Origin: Streptomyces sp. NBC_01306
Lineage (GTDB): Bacteria; Actinomycetota; Actinomycetes; Streptomycetales; Streptomycetaceae
Direction of reading: 5' to 3'
Assembly: GCF_026340465.1 (NCBI RefSeq)
Contig: NZ_JAPEPC010000001.1
Span: 1,054,001-1,118,000, forward strand
Length of the DNA stretch: 64,000 bases
How positions within the stretch are numbered: position 1 is the stretch's first letter; every line of letters starts with the position of its first letter. The notes beneath the pieces are model-generated. The model was not told where the DNA came from. It made no database searches and worked only from the letters and a program-made list of their open reading frames with translations. Position numbers and translations under genes: made by a program. Shown in pieces: positions 17,704 to 26,503 of this stretch.

Positions 17704-18893
17704 CGGAGCCCAGCAGCAGTGCGGACATACGCAGGACCGTGACCAAGGCGGTCGGCTCCTGGAGCGGGCAGCTCGTGGACCTCAGCCACGGACTGCACGA
17801 CGAACCCGAGATCGCGCTCCAGGAGCACCGCGCCGCCGCCAGGATCGGGGACCTGCTGGAGACGGCGGGCTTCACGGTCGCCCGGGGGGTCGCGGACCTC
17901 CCCACGGCCGTCGTCGCCACCTGTGGGACCGGGGACCTCGTCATCGGGTTCTGCGCCGAGTACGACGCCCTGCCCGGTATCGGCCACGCCTGCGGGCACA
18001 ACGTCAACGGAGCATCGGCCGTCGGCGCCGCCCTCGGCCTCGCCGCCGTGGCGGACCAACTCGGCCTGACCGTCAAGCTGATCGGCACACCGGCCGAGGA
18101 GGACATCGGCGGGAAGGTCCTCCTCCTCGACGCCGGGGTCTTCGACGACGTGGCCGCGGCGATGATGGTGCACGCCGGCCCGGACGACAGCGTCGGCGCC
18201 TCCTCACTGGCCATCGGCTCCTGGGACATCACGTACCGGGGCAAGCCCTCGCACGCCGCGCTCGCACCCTGGGAAGGGGTCAACGCCCTCGACGCGATGA
18301 CCGTCGCGCAGACCGCCGTCGGGCTGCTCCGCCAGCAGTTGCCGCCCGGGGTGGTCGTCCACGGCATCGTCACCGACGGCGGCCGGGCCGTGAACGTCAT
18401 ACCGGACCGCACCGGTGCGCGCTGGGAGGTCAGGGCCCGTACGGTGGAGCAGCTCGCCGAGGCGTGGCAGCGGGTACGTGCCTGCTTCGAGGCCGGCGCC
18501 CTCGCCACCGGAGCGGAGCTCGAAGTGAGCCCGCACGGACGGGACTTCGCCGATCTGCGGCAGGACGCCGACCTGACGGACGCGTATGTGGAAGCCCTCG
18601 GCGAACTGGGCCGCACGGCGACACCACTGCACGGCGAGTCGATGGCGTCGACCGACATGGGCAACGTCTCGCAGCGCGTCCCCACGATCCACCCGACGAT
18701 CGGCTACGAGACGGACGGCGCCAGGCAGCACACCCCCGAGTTCACCGCGTACGGCAAGAGCCCCGGCGCCGACCGGGCCGTACTGGACGGCGCCACGGCC
18801 CTGGCCCTGACGGGCGCGGCCATGGCGGCGTCCCCGGACCGCCGGAGCCGGCTGCTGGACGGGGTGCGGGAGCGGCAGCGGAGCCGCCGCTGA
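17700..18893 (+). CDS. M20-family amidohydrolase/peptidase (AbgB-like)
   Basis: The 397-residue zinc-dependent M20D-type hydrolase shows metal-ligand motifs HGLHDEPEIALQE, GHACGHNVNG and GTPAEEDIGGKV (catalytic Glu-Glu). The dimerisation (lid) domain has HAALAPWEGVNALDA, and the C-terminal part has STDMGNVSQRVP and a terminal HTPEF. AbgB-type members cleave p-aminobenzoyl-glutamate and other N-acyl amino acids. The ATG at 17700 overlaps the MFS stop (ATGA). Transporter and hydrolase together look like an uptake-and-cleavage or export-of-product unit under the divergent AsnC protein. Confidence 0.87.
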   Translation: MTEPSSSADIRRTVTKAVGSWSGQLVDLSHGLHDEPEIALQEHRAAARIGDLLETAGFTVARGVADLPTAVVATCGTGDLVIGFCAEYDALPGIGHACGHNVNGASAVGAALGLAAVADQLGLTVKLIGTPAEEDIGGKVLLLDAGVFDDVAAAMMVHAGPDDSVGASSLAIGSWDITYRGKPSHAALAPWEGVNALDAMTVAQTAVGLLRQQLPPGVVVHGIVTDGGRAVNVIPDRTGARWEVRARTVEQLAEAWQRVRACFEAGALATGAELEVSPHGRDFADLRQDADLTDAYVEALGELGRTATPLHGESMASTDMGNVSQRVPTIHPTIGYETDGARQHTPEFTAYGKSPGADRAVLDGATALALTGAAMAASPDRRSRLLDGVRERQRSRR

Positions 18894-18920
18894 AACGCGG
18901 GACGCTCACCGGGGCCGGAT

Positions 18921-18956
18921 GCGGCCCGTCCCCGCCGGTGGGCGGGTACGGGCCGC
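18921..18956. terminator. Bidirectional terminator marking the left edge of the biosynthetic cluster
   Basis: GCGGCCCGT...ACGGGCCGC with inner CCCGCC/GGCGGG, one mismatch and loop GGTG, lies between the M20 gene (+) and the MFS gene (-) that ends the NeuB operon. A sensible cluster boundary. Confidence 0.7.
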
Positions 18957-18960
18957 CCGG

Positions 18961-20274
18961 TCACCCGACCGCGCTCGACCCGTCGGGCACGACGGCCGTC
19001 TCCTCCACGACGGCCGTCACGTCGTTTCCGGCCGCGCGGTCGCCACGGGTGAGCCACCAGGTGGCGCAGCCACTCCCCAGCACGGCCACCGCGAGCACCA
19101 GCCACCCCCAGGACCGGAACGTGATCACGAGGGCGGGCAGTACCGCAGGGCCGATGACGCGTTCCGCCGTGTTGCCCAGGTTGAACGTGGAGAGGTACTG
19201 GGAGCGGTTGCCCTCGGGGGCGAGGTCCATCGAGATCTGCCAGGAGGACGCCGCCTGCCACATCTCGGCCACCGTCAGCGCGAGTACACCGGCGATCAGG
19301 ACCGGGATCGCAGCGGCCGCGTCGTCCCACCACGACGACACCAGGAAGAAGCAGGCCGCCAGCGCGAGCATCGCGGCGGACGCGAACGCGGCCCGGCCCG
19401 CCCCGGGGAGGCTGGATATGTGCCGGGTGGCGGGCAGTTGCAGGAGCGAGACGATGACCGTGTTCACGATCAGCGGGACGGCCACGAAGGTGTCGGGAAT
19501 CCCGGGTGTCGCCAGGATCCAGAGCGGCAGCAGCACATTGAGGGTCGTGACGTGCAGGGTGAGCAGCGAGTTGAGCCCGGTGAAGGCCAGATAACGGCGG
19601 TCCCGGAAGGCCCACTTGCGCTTGGTCCGCAGCGGCACCGGCACCGGGTTCGACAGCTTGATCCGCATGAGCAGGCCGGCGCAGAGCACATAGAACAGTG
19701 CGATGCCCAGCAGTGTCGCCTTGAAGACCCAGGGCCGGTCCGTCGCGATCGCCAGGCCGGCGACCAGCCCGCCCACCGCGTAACCCACGTTACGGACGGA
19801 CCGCACGACGGCCATCAGCCGCACCCGGCGGTCGTCACCGGCGACGTCGGCGACGATGGCCTGACTGACACCGCCCGCCGTACGATCGGCCACCGCGGTC
19901 AGCAGGACGACGGCCAGGTAGACGGGGAACGACGTGACGAAGATGTAGCAGGCGAACCCGGCGGCGCGCCACAGGTTGAGCACGATCAGGGTGCGACGCG
20001 CTCCGAAGCGGTCGCCGATGACCCCCATCGGAATGGTCAGGACGAACCCGACCGCGCCGGCGAGGGACAGCCCCAGGGCGAACTGAGTGGGTGTGAGGCC
20101 GCTGATCCGGGTGAAGAAGATCGCCGCGAGTGCGGCGAACAGGCCGGTGCCCATGGAGTCGGACAGGCAGCTCACGACAAGGGCGCGCTCCGCGGTCGAG
20201 CTGCCGCTCACCGCCTCACGGAGTCTGCGCAGCGGCCCCTTCACGGCTTCGGGCGCCGGAGCACCGGCGGTCAT
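18961..20274 (-). CDS. MFS exporter, last gene of the NeuB operon
   Basis: The 437-residue membrane protein has about 12 hydrophobic segments. GVIGDRFGARRTLI is the loop 2-3 signature, and RTAGGVSQAIVADVAGDDRR lies near TM4. Its ATG overlaps the stop of the ATP-grasp gene (ATGA). The pairing of an ATP-grasp amino-acid ligase with an MFS exporter recalls BacD/BacE of bacilysin, where the exporter removes the dipeptide and gives self-protection. By analogy this is the likely export or resistance pump for the operon's product. That role is inferred from the neighbourhood. Confidence 0.82.
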   Translation of the reverse strand: MTAGAPAPEAVKGPLRRLREAVSGSSTAERALVVSCLSDSMGTGLFAALAAIFFTRISGLTPTQFALGLSLAGAVGFVLTIPMGVIGDRFGARRTLIVLNLWRAAGFACYIFVTSFPVYLAVVLLTAVADRTAGGVSQAIVADVAGDDRRVRLMAVVRSVRNVGYAVGGLVAGLAIATDRPWVFKATLLGIALFYVLCAGLLMRIKLSNPVPVPLRTKRKWAFRDRRYLAFTGLNSLLTLHVTTLNVLLPLWILATPGIPDTFVAVPLIVNTVIVSLLQLPATRHISSLPGAGRAAFASAAMLALAACFFLVSSWWDDAAAAIPVLIAGVLALTVAEMWQAASSWQISMDLAPEGNRSQYLSTFNLGNTAERVIGPAVLPALVITFRSWGWLVLAVAVLGSGCATWWLTRGDRAAGNDVTAVVEETAVVPDGSSAVG

Positions 20275-21572
20275 GCGGGGCTGCCGGGGACAGCGACCAC
20301 GAAGCGCAGACCGGCCACCGCCGTGCGCGCCGCCGCCAGGGCCTCCTCGGGCCCTTCGGCGACCACCCACACATGTGCGGGACGGCCACCGGATGAGGTG
20401 ACCGGTTCCAGCCGGTCGCCGGGTCCGCTGCGCACGACGACGTCGCATATCCCCGGCCGGGTCCTTATCTCATCGGCGCCGATGACCTCCACTATCTCGC
20501 CGGGTGCCTGGGGCGTCGCGTACCAGATCGCGGCGGAGCGGGTGTCGCCCGCGGCCTTCTCCAGCTGGCTGCGGGCCTCACCGAGGGAGGGCACGCCGAT
20601 GCTCTGCCGGGCCAGCGCCGCGACGATGTCGACGCCGCGGGCCTCGCGCAGCAGATAGGGGATGCGGTCGCCGCCCTGGCGCAGGTGGGTCTCCACGATC
20701 CTGACCGTCTCCCCGGTCACGATGACCTCGGTGTGGCTGGCGCCTTCACGGATGCCCAGTGCGTCCAGGGCCCGTGCGACCGTCGTCACGATCCGGTGCT
20801 CGTCGGCCGCGGCGAGCGGCGCCGGGAGTACATGGCCCAGCTCCACGAAGCCGCCGGGCAGGAGGTGCTTCTCCGTGACGCACAGGGCGAGGTGCTCGCC
20901 GTTCTCACTGAGGCACTCGACGCTGAACTCCGCGCCCTCGTGGAAGGGTTCGACCAGCACCTCGGTGTGGTGCAGACCGGCCGCGGCCGAGCGGGAGACC
21001 GCGAGCAGGCCGTCCAGGCCGTCCGGCCCTTCGAGCCGCACCACTCCGTGGCTGCCGACCCCTTTGCCCGGCTTGCAGATCAGCGGGTAGCCCACCCGGG
21101 CGCCGAACTCGGCGATCTCCTCGGCCGTGCCGGCCTCGATGCAGGGGGTGTCGTCGACGCCCGCACCGGCGAGCCGCTCCCGCATCAGCTTCTTGCTGTC
21201 GACAGCCCGGACGGTCTGCGGGGTGTGCCAGGACAGTCCGAGCTCCAGCGCGATCTCGGCGGCGGGGGTCTGTCCCGCCTCGCCGTAACAGACCACCCGG
21301 TCCACCGGCTCCACCGCGTGCACGAAGCGGGCGGCGGCGACCCACTCGCCGGCCGGGGCGTGCTCGTCCAGGACGACCACCCTGCGATGGTCCTCGGCGC
21401 GCCCCGACTTGCGGGCTTCCTGGGGGGTGCACAGGACGCTGGTCCGCAGACCGGGAGAGAGCTCCCTGGCGTACGCCACGATGTCCCGCTCGTCACCGAC
21501 GACCAGAAGGTGTCCCACCGGCGATGTGACCGGTGAGGGGGCCGGCGGTGGGGTCTGTTCATTCGAAGGCAT
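20271..21572 (-). CDS. ATP-grasp ligase (amino-acid/carboxylate ligase type)
   Basis: The 433-residue protein has the ATP-grasp order: an N-terminal pre-ATP-grasp domain (LLVVGDERDIVAYAREL), the KKLMRERLAGAGV lead-in, a P-loop-like GYPLICKPGKGVGSHGVVRL, the acidic FHEGAEFSVECLSENGEHLA, and the metal site HTEVIVTGETVRIVETHLRQGGDRI. Members of this branch (BacD, DdaF, carbamoyl-phosphate-synthase-like) activate a carboxylate as acyl phosphate and couple it to an amine. The start at 21572 has GGAG at about 11 bases. It lies between the PssA-like gene and the exporter and is one of three ATP-grasp genes in this cluster. Confidence 0.87.
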   Translation of the reverse strand: MPSNEQTPPPAPSPVTSPVGHLLVVGDERDIVAYARELSPGLRTSVLCTPQEARKSGRAEDHRRVVVLDEHAPAGEWVAAARFVHAVEPVDRVVCYGEAGQTPAAEIALELGLSWHTPQTVRAVDSKKLMRERLAGAGVDDTPCIEAGTAEEIAEFGARVGYPLICKPGKGVGSHGVVRLEGPDGLDGLLAVSRSAAAGLHHTEVLVEPFHEGAEFSVECLSENGEHLALCVTEKHLLPGGFVELGHVLPAPLAAADEHRIVTTVARALDALGIREGASHTEVIVTGETVRIVETHLRQGGDRIPYLLREARGVDIVAALARQSIGVPSLGEARSQLEKAAGDTRSAAIWYATPQAPGEIVEVIGADEIRTRPGICDVVVRSGPGDRLEPVTSSGGRPAHVWVVAEGPEEALAAARTAVAGLRFVVAVPGSPA

Positions 21573-21607
21573 CTGCGCCGCACTCCAAGAAGGGTCGTAT
21601 GGGGGCG

Positions 21608-22453
21608 TCAGGCCGCGCGTCGCTGCCGCACGGCGTTGATCCGACGCATCCCCGCGAAGACTGGCAGGACGGCCGCCACCAGCACCTGCAGGGTGCAGCC
21701 GGTGACCATCAGCTTCTCGCCGCCCGCGATACCGGTGGCCCAGGCCACCAGGCACCCGATATTGGCCGATCCCCACACGATGGTGGCGACCGCCAGCTTG
21801 CCGGTGGGCTTCGGGTACTCGACCCGGCTCACCATCAGCCAGGCGACGCCCAGGACGGCGAGCAGGGTGGGAACGAACGGCAGTTGAAGCAGAACGATCG
21901 AGACGACGGTGAGGGCGGCGAAGGGAATCGGCATCCCCTGGAACATGCCGTCCTGCATCGTGGTGCAGGAGAACCGGGCCAGCCGCAACAGCCCGGCCAG
22001 CAGCACCGCGAGGCCGGCCAGGACGACGAGGCCCGGGTAGTCGGTGCCGCTCACCAGCCCCCAGACGACGACGAAGTAGGCCGGCGCGAGACCGAAGCTG
22101 ATCAGGTCGGAGAGGTTGTCGAGTTCGGCTCCCATGCCGGAGCTGCGGAACCTGCGCGCGACCAGCCCGTCACACAGGTCGAACAGGGAGGCCATCAGCA
22201 TGAGCAGGACCGCGGTGGCACCGGCCTGGCGTACCTCTCCCACTCCCTGGCCGGGGCCGTCACTGAGGTAGGGGACCAGCACGTTGGTCGTGATGAAGTA
22301 CACCGAGGCGAAGCCGCAGACCGCGTTGCCGAGGGTCAGCACATCGGCGATCGAAAGCCGCGCAGGGGACACCGCGTTCTGAGCGCTCTCAGCGCTCTCG
22401 GCGATCTCCTCCGTTGTCCATGACGCCGGAAGCTCGGAATCGGTAACGCTCAA
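21608..22453 (-). CDS. CDP-alcohol phosphatidyltransferase (PssA-like)
   Basis: The 281-residue integral membrane enzyme has the family signature D-x-x-D-G-x-x-A-R ... G-x3-D-x3-D, seen as DLCDGLVARR followed by GAELDNLSD (about residues 95-120). The flanking GNAVCGFASVYFI and ISFGLAPA resemble CDP-diacylglycerol:serine O-phosphatidyltransferase. About eight hydrophobic stretches are visible. It transfers a phosphatidyl group from CDP-DAG to an alcohol. The start TTG at 22453 has a strong AAGGAGAG. It lies inside a specialised-metabolism operon, not beside psd, so a housekeeping role is less likely than use of an unusual alcohol acceptor or reversal of CMP chemistry. The acceptor is unknown. 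Confidence 0.85.
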   Translation of the reverse strand: MSVTDSELPASWTTEEIAESAESAQNAVSPARLSIADVLTLGNAVCGFASVYFITTNVLVPYLSDGPGQGVGEVRQAGATAVLLMLMASLFDLCDGLVARRFRSSGMGAELDNLSDLISFGLAPAYFVVVWGLVSGTDYPGLVVLAGLAVLLAGLLRLARFSCTTMQDGMFQGMPIPFAALTVVSIVLLQLPFVPTLLAVLGVAWLMVSRVEYPKPTGKLAVATIVWGSANIGCLVAWATGIAGGEKLMVTGCTLQVLVAAVLPVFAGMRRINAVRQRRAA

Positions 22454-22591
22454 CGGTCTCTCCTTCTGGACACTCTGGCTGTGGGCGAAGCCGACCGCGC
22501 GAATGGCCGCAGCCGGGCGGCGGGGCCCGGTGGCCGGACGGTCGAAGACCTGACCGTACAGCCGAGCACCGCCGTCGGCCCAATGCACCGA

Positions 22592-23581
22592 TCAGAACGG
22601 GATCTCGGTCAACCAGTCCGCGTGCTGCGGGGATTGGCCCCGGACGGCCGCGCCGTACGCCGCGTCCAGCGCGCGCGTCACCCCGCCGGCCGTACCGTCC
22701 CCCACCTGGAGTCCGTCCACCCAGGTCACCGGCAGGATCTCCCAGCCGGTGCCCATGAAGAACACCTCGTCGGCCAGATAGAGTTCGGTACGGTCGACCT
22801 CGCGCTCCACGACCTCGTGGCCCAGCTCCCGCAGCAGGGTCAGCGAGGTCTCCCGGGTGAGGCTCTCCAGGATTCCGCTGGTCGTCGACGGCGTGATCAC
22901 CACCCCGTCGCGCACCAGGGCGATGCAGGCGCCGGGCCCCTCACTCACCTTGCTCCGCTCGTTCAGCAGAATCGGCCAGTCGTGTCCGTTCTCCCTCGCC
23001 TCGATCATCGCGAGCCGGCCGTTGTGGTAGTTGGAGAAGGCCTTGACCCGCGGAGGCATGGACGACTCGTTGATGCGGGTCCAGGAACTGACCGCGGCCC
23101 GGCAGCCCCGCTCGGTGCCCAGGCCGCTCTGGAACGTCCAGCTGTCGACGACCACTTCGCAGCGCACACCCGCCGGGACCATCTGCTCCTGGATGGTGCC
23201 CGCCGGGAAGGCCCACGGCCGCAGATACACGTCCTCGCGGTACCGGTTGGCCGCGATGACCTCCAGGACCGCCGCCCGCAACTCCCCCAGGCCGTACGGC
23301 AGATCGAGCCGCACGATGCGCGCGGAGTCGTAGAGCCGCCTGAGGTGTTCGTCGAGCCGGAAGACCAGCAGCCTGTCCCCGTCGTGCGAGAGATAGGCCT
23401 TGATGCCTTCGAACACCGCCGCGACGGAGGCATGACCCACGGCGTTGACGTGGATGGTCGCCTCCGCCCACGGCACGAGTTCACCGCTGCGCCAGAGCCA
23501 CTCGGGCCCGCCGCGGTCGGGGCGCACCAGTGAATCCATGATGGACATGGCCGCGCCGGAGATCTCAGTTTCGGTCGTCAT
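22592..23581 (-). CDS. PLP-dependent class IV (branched-chain type) aminotransferase
   Basis: The 329-residue fold-type IV enzyme has the catalytic Lys180 in the motif RVKAFSNYHNG, the cofactor-phosphate region SEGPGACIALVRDG (usually SEGxxxNIF), and TPSTTSGILESLTRET with EVFFMGTGWEI near the C-terminus. Relatives transaminate branched-chain 2-keto acids, or handle D-amino acids or aminodeoxychorismate. Its ATG overlaps the HAD stop (ATGA). In this operon it is the natural enzyme to turn a NeuB-made 2-keto acid into an amino acid; substrate assignment is inference. A 138-base gap separates it from the PssA-like gene. Confidence 0.86.
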   Translation of the reverse strand: MTTETEISGAAMSIMDSLVRPDRGGPEWLWRSGELVPWAEATIHVNAVGHASVAAVFEGIKAYLSHDGDRLLVFRLDEHLRRLYDSARIVRLDLPYGLGELRAAVLEVIAANRYREDVYLRPWAFPAGTIQEQMVPAGVRCEVVVDSWTFQSGLGTERGCRAAVSSWTRINESSMPPRVKAFSNYHNGRLAMIEARENGHDWPILLNERSKVSEGPGACIALVRDGVVITPSTTSGILESLTRETSLTLLRELGHEVVEREVDRTELYLADEVFFMGTGWEILPVTWVDGLQVGDGTAGGVTRALDAAYGAAVRGQSPQHADWLTEIPF

Positions 23582-24255
23582 ACGGATGTCACCTCTTGGT
23601 GCTTGGTGGGTGTGAGGTGTTCCAGGCTCGCCAGCACCAGGTCGGCTTCGCCCAGCGTGCGGCGGCTGCCACGCTCTCCCGGGACCGCCACACAGCGCAG
23701 CCCCGCTGCCTTGGCAGCGGCGACGCCCGTGGCGGAGTCCTCCAGGGCGAGGCCGTCCTCCGCCCGGGTGCCGAGTAGCTCAAGTCCTCGCAGATACAGG
23801 TCGGGTGCGGGTTTCCGGGCGTGGACCTGGTCGCCCGTGACCACCTCGGCGAACCGGTCGATGACCCCCAGGCGTTCGAGGTGTCCCCGCACCCAGGCGC
23901 GGTCGGAGCTGGAGACGACAGCGCACGGGATGCCCTGCCGCCGGGCACCGTCCAGCAGCCGGGCCACTCCCGGCCGCAGCGGTTCGGCGCCGGCGAGCCG
24001 TGCCTTGTCCGCGCGCCGCTCCGCCAGTTCCTCCGGGGTGAGCGCCCGGCCCAGCCTCCCGGCCAGGTCGTCGGCGGCGTACGACTCCCCCGAGGCCCGG
24101 CCCGTCATCGCCGCCCAGACCTCGTCGGGGAAGACCAGACCGTGCCGCCCGTAGAAGTTCTCCCAGGACAGATGCGCCGCCCGTTCCGTGTCACAGATCA
24201 GGCCGTCGAAGTCCAGCAGGAGCGCCTGGGCGGTGAGGGCGCGGACGGCAGTCAC
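23578..24255 (-). CDS. HAD-superfamily phosphatase (subfamily IA)
   Basis: The 225-residue protein shows the four HAD motifs: nucleophile LLLDFDGLICDTE (I), VVSSSDR (II), RKPAPDLYLRGLE (III, Lys), and GLALEDSATGVAAAKAAG (IV, acidic pair ED). The alpha-helical cap between motifs I and II is typical of phosphoglycolate/beta-phosphoglucomutase-like members. It removes phosphate from a small sugar or acid phosphate. It is coupled to its neighbours on both sides by ATGA overlaps, so it belongs to the same pathway. Dephosphorylation of a NeuB-type product is a reasonable role but unproved. Confidence 0.87.
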   Translation of the reverse strand: MTAVRALTAQALLLDFDGLICDTERAAHLSWENFYGRHGLVFPDEVWAAMTGRASGESYAADDLAGRLGRALTPEELAERRADKARLAGAEPLRPGVARLLDGARRQGIPCAVVSSSDRAWVRGHLERLGVIDRFAEVVTGDQVHARKPAPDLYLRGLELLGTRAEDGLALEDSATGVAAAKAAGLRCVAVPGERGSRRTLGEADLVLASLEHLTPTKHQEVTSV

Positions 24256-25589
24256 CGGCCGGTGCGTGTGCCTCCGAGCACACGCCTCAGGTAGTCGCTG
24301 GTGAACAGGGACGACGGGTCGAGTTCGGCGCGGACGTCCTGGAACGTCTTCCAGCCCGGGTAGCGGTCCGCGATGAGCTCGGCCGTCGCCGTGTGGGCCT
24401 TGCCCCAGTGCGGGCGGCCTTCGTGCTCCAGCAGCACCGCCTCGAAGGTGCGCAGCAGTTCGGTGTAGCCCACCGTTCGCGGCACGGTGATGTTGACGTA
24501 GGCCGTCGTCCGCCCGTGGGCCGGGCTGAGCAGCAGGTCGTCACCGGCGCTGAAGCGGACCGTGACCGAGTACGGGGTGCGCAGACCGAAGGCCTTGACG
24601 TCCTCGTGCACATGGCGGACCGCGTCGGTCGCCGAGGTCAGCGGCAGGGCGTATTCCAGGGAGAGGAACTTGACCGGCTGCGGGAAGGTGAACGCGTTGT
24701 AGCTCACGTCCACGTAGTCCCCGGGACCGGGTCCGCCGCCGAGCTGGGCGGTCATGATCCGCCGTACGGCGCGCTGGTCGATCCGCCCCACCAGTCCGGC
24801 CGTCGTGCAGCGGACCTCGCCGAGGGTGTTCGCCCGGCGGCGGCGCTCGGCGTCCGCCGACGGCGGCGCATCGGTCGGGTTCAGCTTCAGGGTGGAGGCG
24901 CTGTCGCTCCATCCCTTGAGCGAGAAGGTGGCGTGCTCGGCGCTGCGGGCGTACGCCTCGATGTCCTCCAGAATGCTGTCCAGTGGGCAACTGCCTTCTG
25001 TCACACGGAGGTTGTAGCGCGGCACGCACTGGAGGGTGACCGTCGATATGACACCGAGCGCGCCGAGCGAGGTGGCCGCAGCGGCGAACAGCTCGGGGTC
25101 CTCGTCCCGGCCGCAGCTGCGGATCGTCCCGTCGGCCGTGACGAGTGTCAGGGCGATGACCTGGCCCGAGAAGGGCCGGTGGCCTATCCCGCTGCCGTGG
25201 TTGCCGGTCGAGATGGCGCCGGCGATGGTCTGATATTCGAGGGTTCCCATGTTGGACAGGGCGAGTCCGGCCTTGTCCAGCGCCCAGTTGAGCTCCCTGA
25301 GCAGGGTGCCGCCGCGCACGGTGACGGTCGAGGCGGCGGGGTCGAGGGCGACGATGCCGGTGTAGCCGGTCATGTCCAGGACGACGCCACCGGTCGTGAC
25401 CAGCGGGTTGAACGAGTGGCCGGTGCCGGCGGCGCGCAGGACAAGACCGCGGTCGGCGGCGTAGCGCACGGCGTCGACCAGGTCGCTCTCGTGGGTGGCT
25501 CGGATCAGCCGGTCCGGGGTGCAGCGGGCCGAGCGTGCCCAGTTGCGCCAGCTGGTCGGGGCTCCGGCGCCCCGGTTGAGCAGGCTCAT
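24252..25589 (-). CDS. FAD-linked oxidase, ALO/alditol-oxidase family
   Basis: The 445-residue VAO-type flavoprotein has an N-terminal FAD-binding domain (LRAAGTGHSFNPL, GGTLLRELNWALDKAGLALSNMGTLEYQTIAGAISTGNHGSGIGH) and a C-terminal D-arabinono-lactone-oxidase domain ending in RPHWGKAHT (family HWGK motif). His58 in GTGHSF is at the position that covalently carries FAD in alditol and gulonolactone oxidases. It would oxidise a polyol, sugar alcohol or aldonolactone with oxygen. It is coupled by ATGA on both sides, which places polyhydroxylated intermediates in this pathway. Confidence 0.88.
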   Translation of the reverse strand: MSLLNRGAGAPTSWRNWARSARCTPDRLIRATHESDLVDAVRYAADRGLVLRAAGTGHSFNPLVTTGGVVLDMTGYTGIVALDPAASTVTVRGGTLLRELNWALDKAGLALSNMGTLEYQTIAGAISTGNHGSGIGHRPFSGQVIALTLVTADGTIRSCGRDEDPELFAAAATSLGALGVISTVTLQCVPRYNLRVTEGSCPLDSILEDIEAYARSAEHATFSLKGWSDSASTLKLNPTDAPPSADAERRRRANTLGEVRCTTAGLVGRIDQRAVRRIMTAQLGGGPGPGDYVDVSYNAFTFPQPVKFLSLEYALPLTSATDAVRHVHEDVKAFGLRTPYSVTVRFSAGDDLLLSPAHGRTTAYVNITVPRTVGYTELLRTFEAVLLEHEGRPHWGKAHTATAELIADRYPGWKTFQDVRAELDPSSLFTSDYLRRVLGGTRTGR

Positions 25590-26494
25590 ACGGTCGTCCT
25601 CCGGGATTCGGTTTCGCTGCGCAGCACCGCGCAGTGGCGGGCCACGGCGTCCTGCCAGGTCGGCATGGTCACACCGAGCGCGGCCAGCCGGTCGGTGTTG
25701 AGTGCCGAGACCTTCGGGCGGCCCCCGACGAAGGTGCAGTCGTCGAACGAGACGGCGGTCGGCGGGTGTTCCGCGTGCAGCTTCGGGTCGTACGCGTTGA
25801 GGGCGTGCGCCCCGAGTTCGTACCGGGTCGCGCTGTTGCGGTTGGCGACATGCACCGTGCCGACCGGGAACTCGTCCAGGCCGATCAGGTGGATGATCGC
25901 CCGCGCCAGGTCCACGGTGTACGTGGGGCGGCTGTACTGGTCGTCGATCAGCTCCTGGCGCTCACCTCGCTCGGCGGACCGGATCGTGGCCAGGACGTCG
26001 TCGTTGTTCTCGGCGGCTCCGCCGAAGAGCCAGGAGGTGCGGACCACGAGGTGCTCGGGTACGCGTTCGGCGATCTGCTCACCGGCGAGCTTGGTCAGGC
26101 CGTACACACTCAGCGGGTTGGGTGTGTCGGTCTCCCGGTAGTCGCCCTCCGGTGCGGCGATCCCGTCGAAGACGTAGTCGCTGGAGATGTAGACCATGCG
26201 GCTGCCGGCCGCCCGGCAGGCCTCGGCGACCTGGTGCACACCGGCGACGTTGACGCGCAGGCCGAGTTCGACGTCGGTCTGGCAGGCGGCCACGATGGAT
26301 ATGGCGGCCAGGTGCAGGACGACGTCGGGACGGAACCCGGCGATGGACTCGGCCACGGCCTGCTCGTCGGCGATGTCGAAGTCGGATACGGAGACGCCGA
26401 GTACGGGCCAGCCCGCGGTCCGCGGGTCGGCGGCCAGCTCCTGGGTGACGGCCTTGCCGAGGCTGCCGTCCGCTCCGGTGATGTAGACGCGCAT
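25586..26494 (-). CDS. RmlD-like NAD(P)-dependent sugar reductase
   Basis: The 302-residue extended-SDR protein carries the dinucleotide motif ITGADGSLGKAV (G-x-x-G-x-x-G), catalytic SSDYVFDG and Y-G-L-T-K, and the C-terminal KVSALNTDRLAALG typical of dTDP-4-dehydrorhamnose reductases. No RmlA, RmlB or RmlC partner is present, so the substrate need not be a nucleotide sugar; this fold also serves spore-coat and nonulosonic-acid pathways. The start was taken as ATG at 26494 with GGAG six bases before; a GTG at 26500 is too close to the RBS. It is coupled to the FAD oxidase. Confidence 0.82.
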   Translation of the reverse strand: MRVYITGADGSLGKAVTQELAADPRTAGWPVLGVSVSDFDIADEQAVAESIAGFRPDVVLHLAAISIVAACQTDVELGLRVNVAGVHQVAEACRAAGSRMVYISSDYVFDGIAAPEGDYRETDTPNPLSVYGLTKLAGEQIAERVPEHLVVRTSWLFGGAAENNDDVLATIRSAERGERQELIDDQYSRPTYTVDLARAIIHLIGLDEFPVGTVHVANRNSATRYELGAHALNAYDPKLHAEHPPTAVSFDDCTFVGGRPKVSALNTDRLAALGVTMPTWQDAVARHCAVLRSETESRRTTV

Positions 26495-26503
26495 CGTCAC
26501 TCC

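Noticed and set aside
25586..26494. RmlD-like gene as evidence for a dTDP-deoxysugar pathway
   Set aside because: No RmlA, RmlB, RmlC or glycosyltransferase is present in the window, so a TDP-sugar pathway is not supported.
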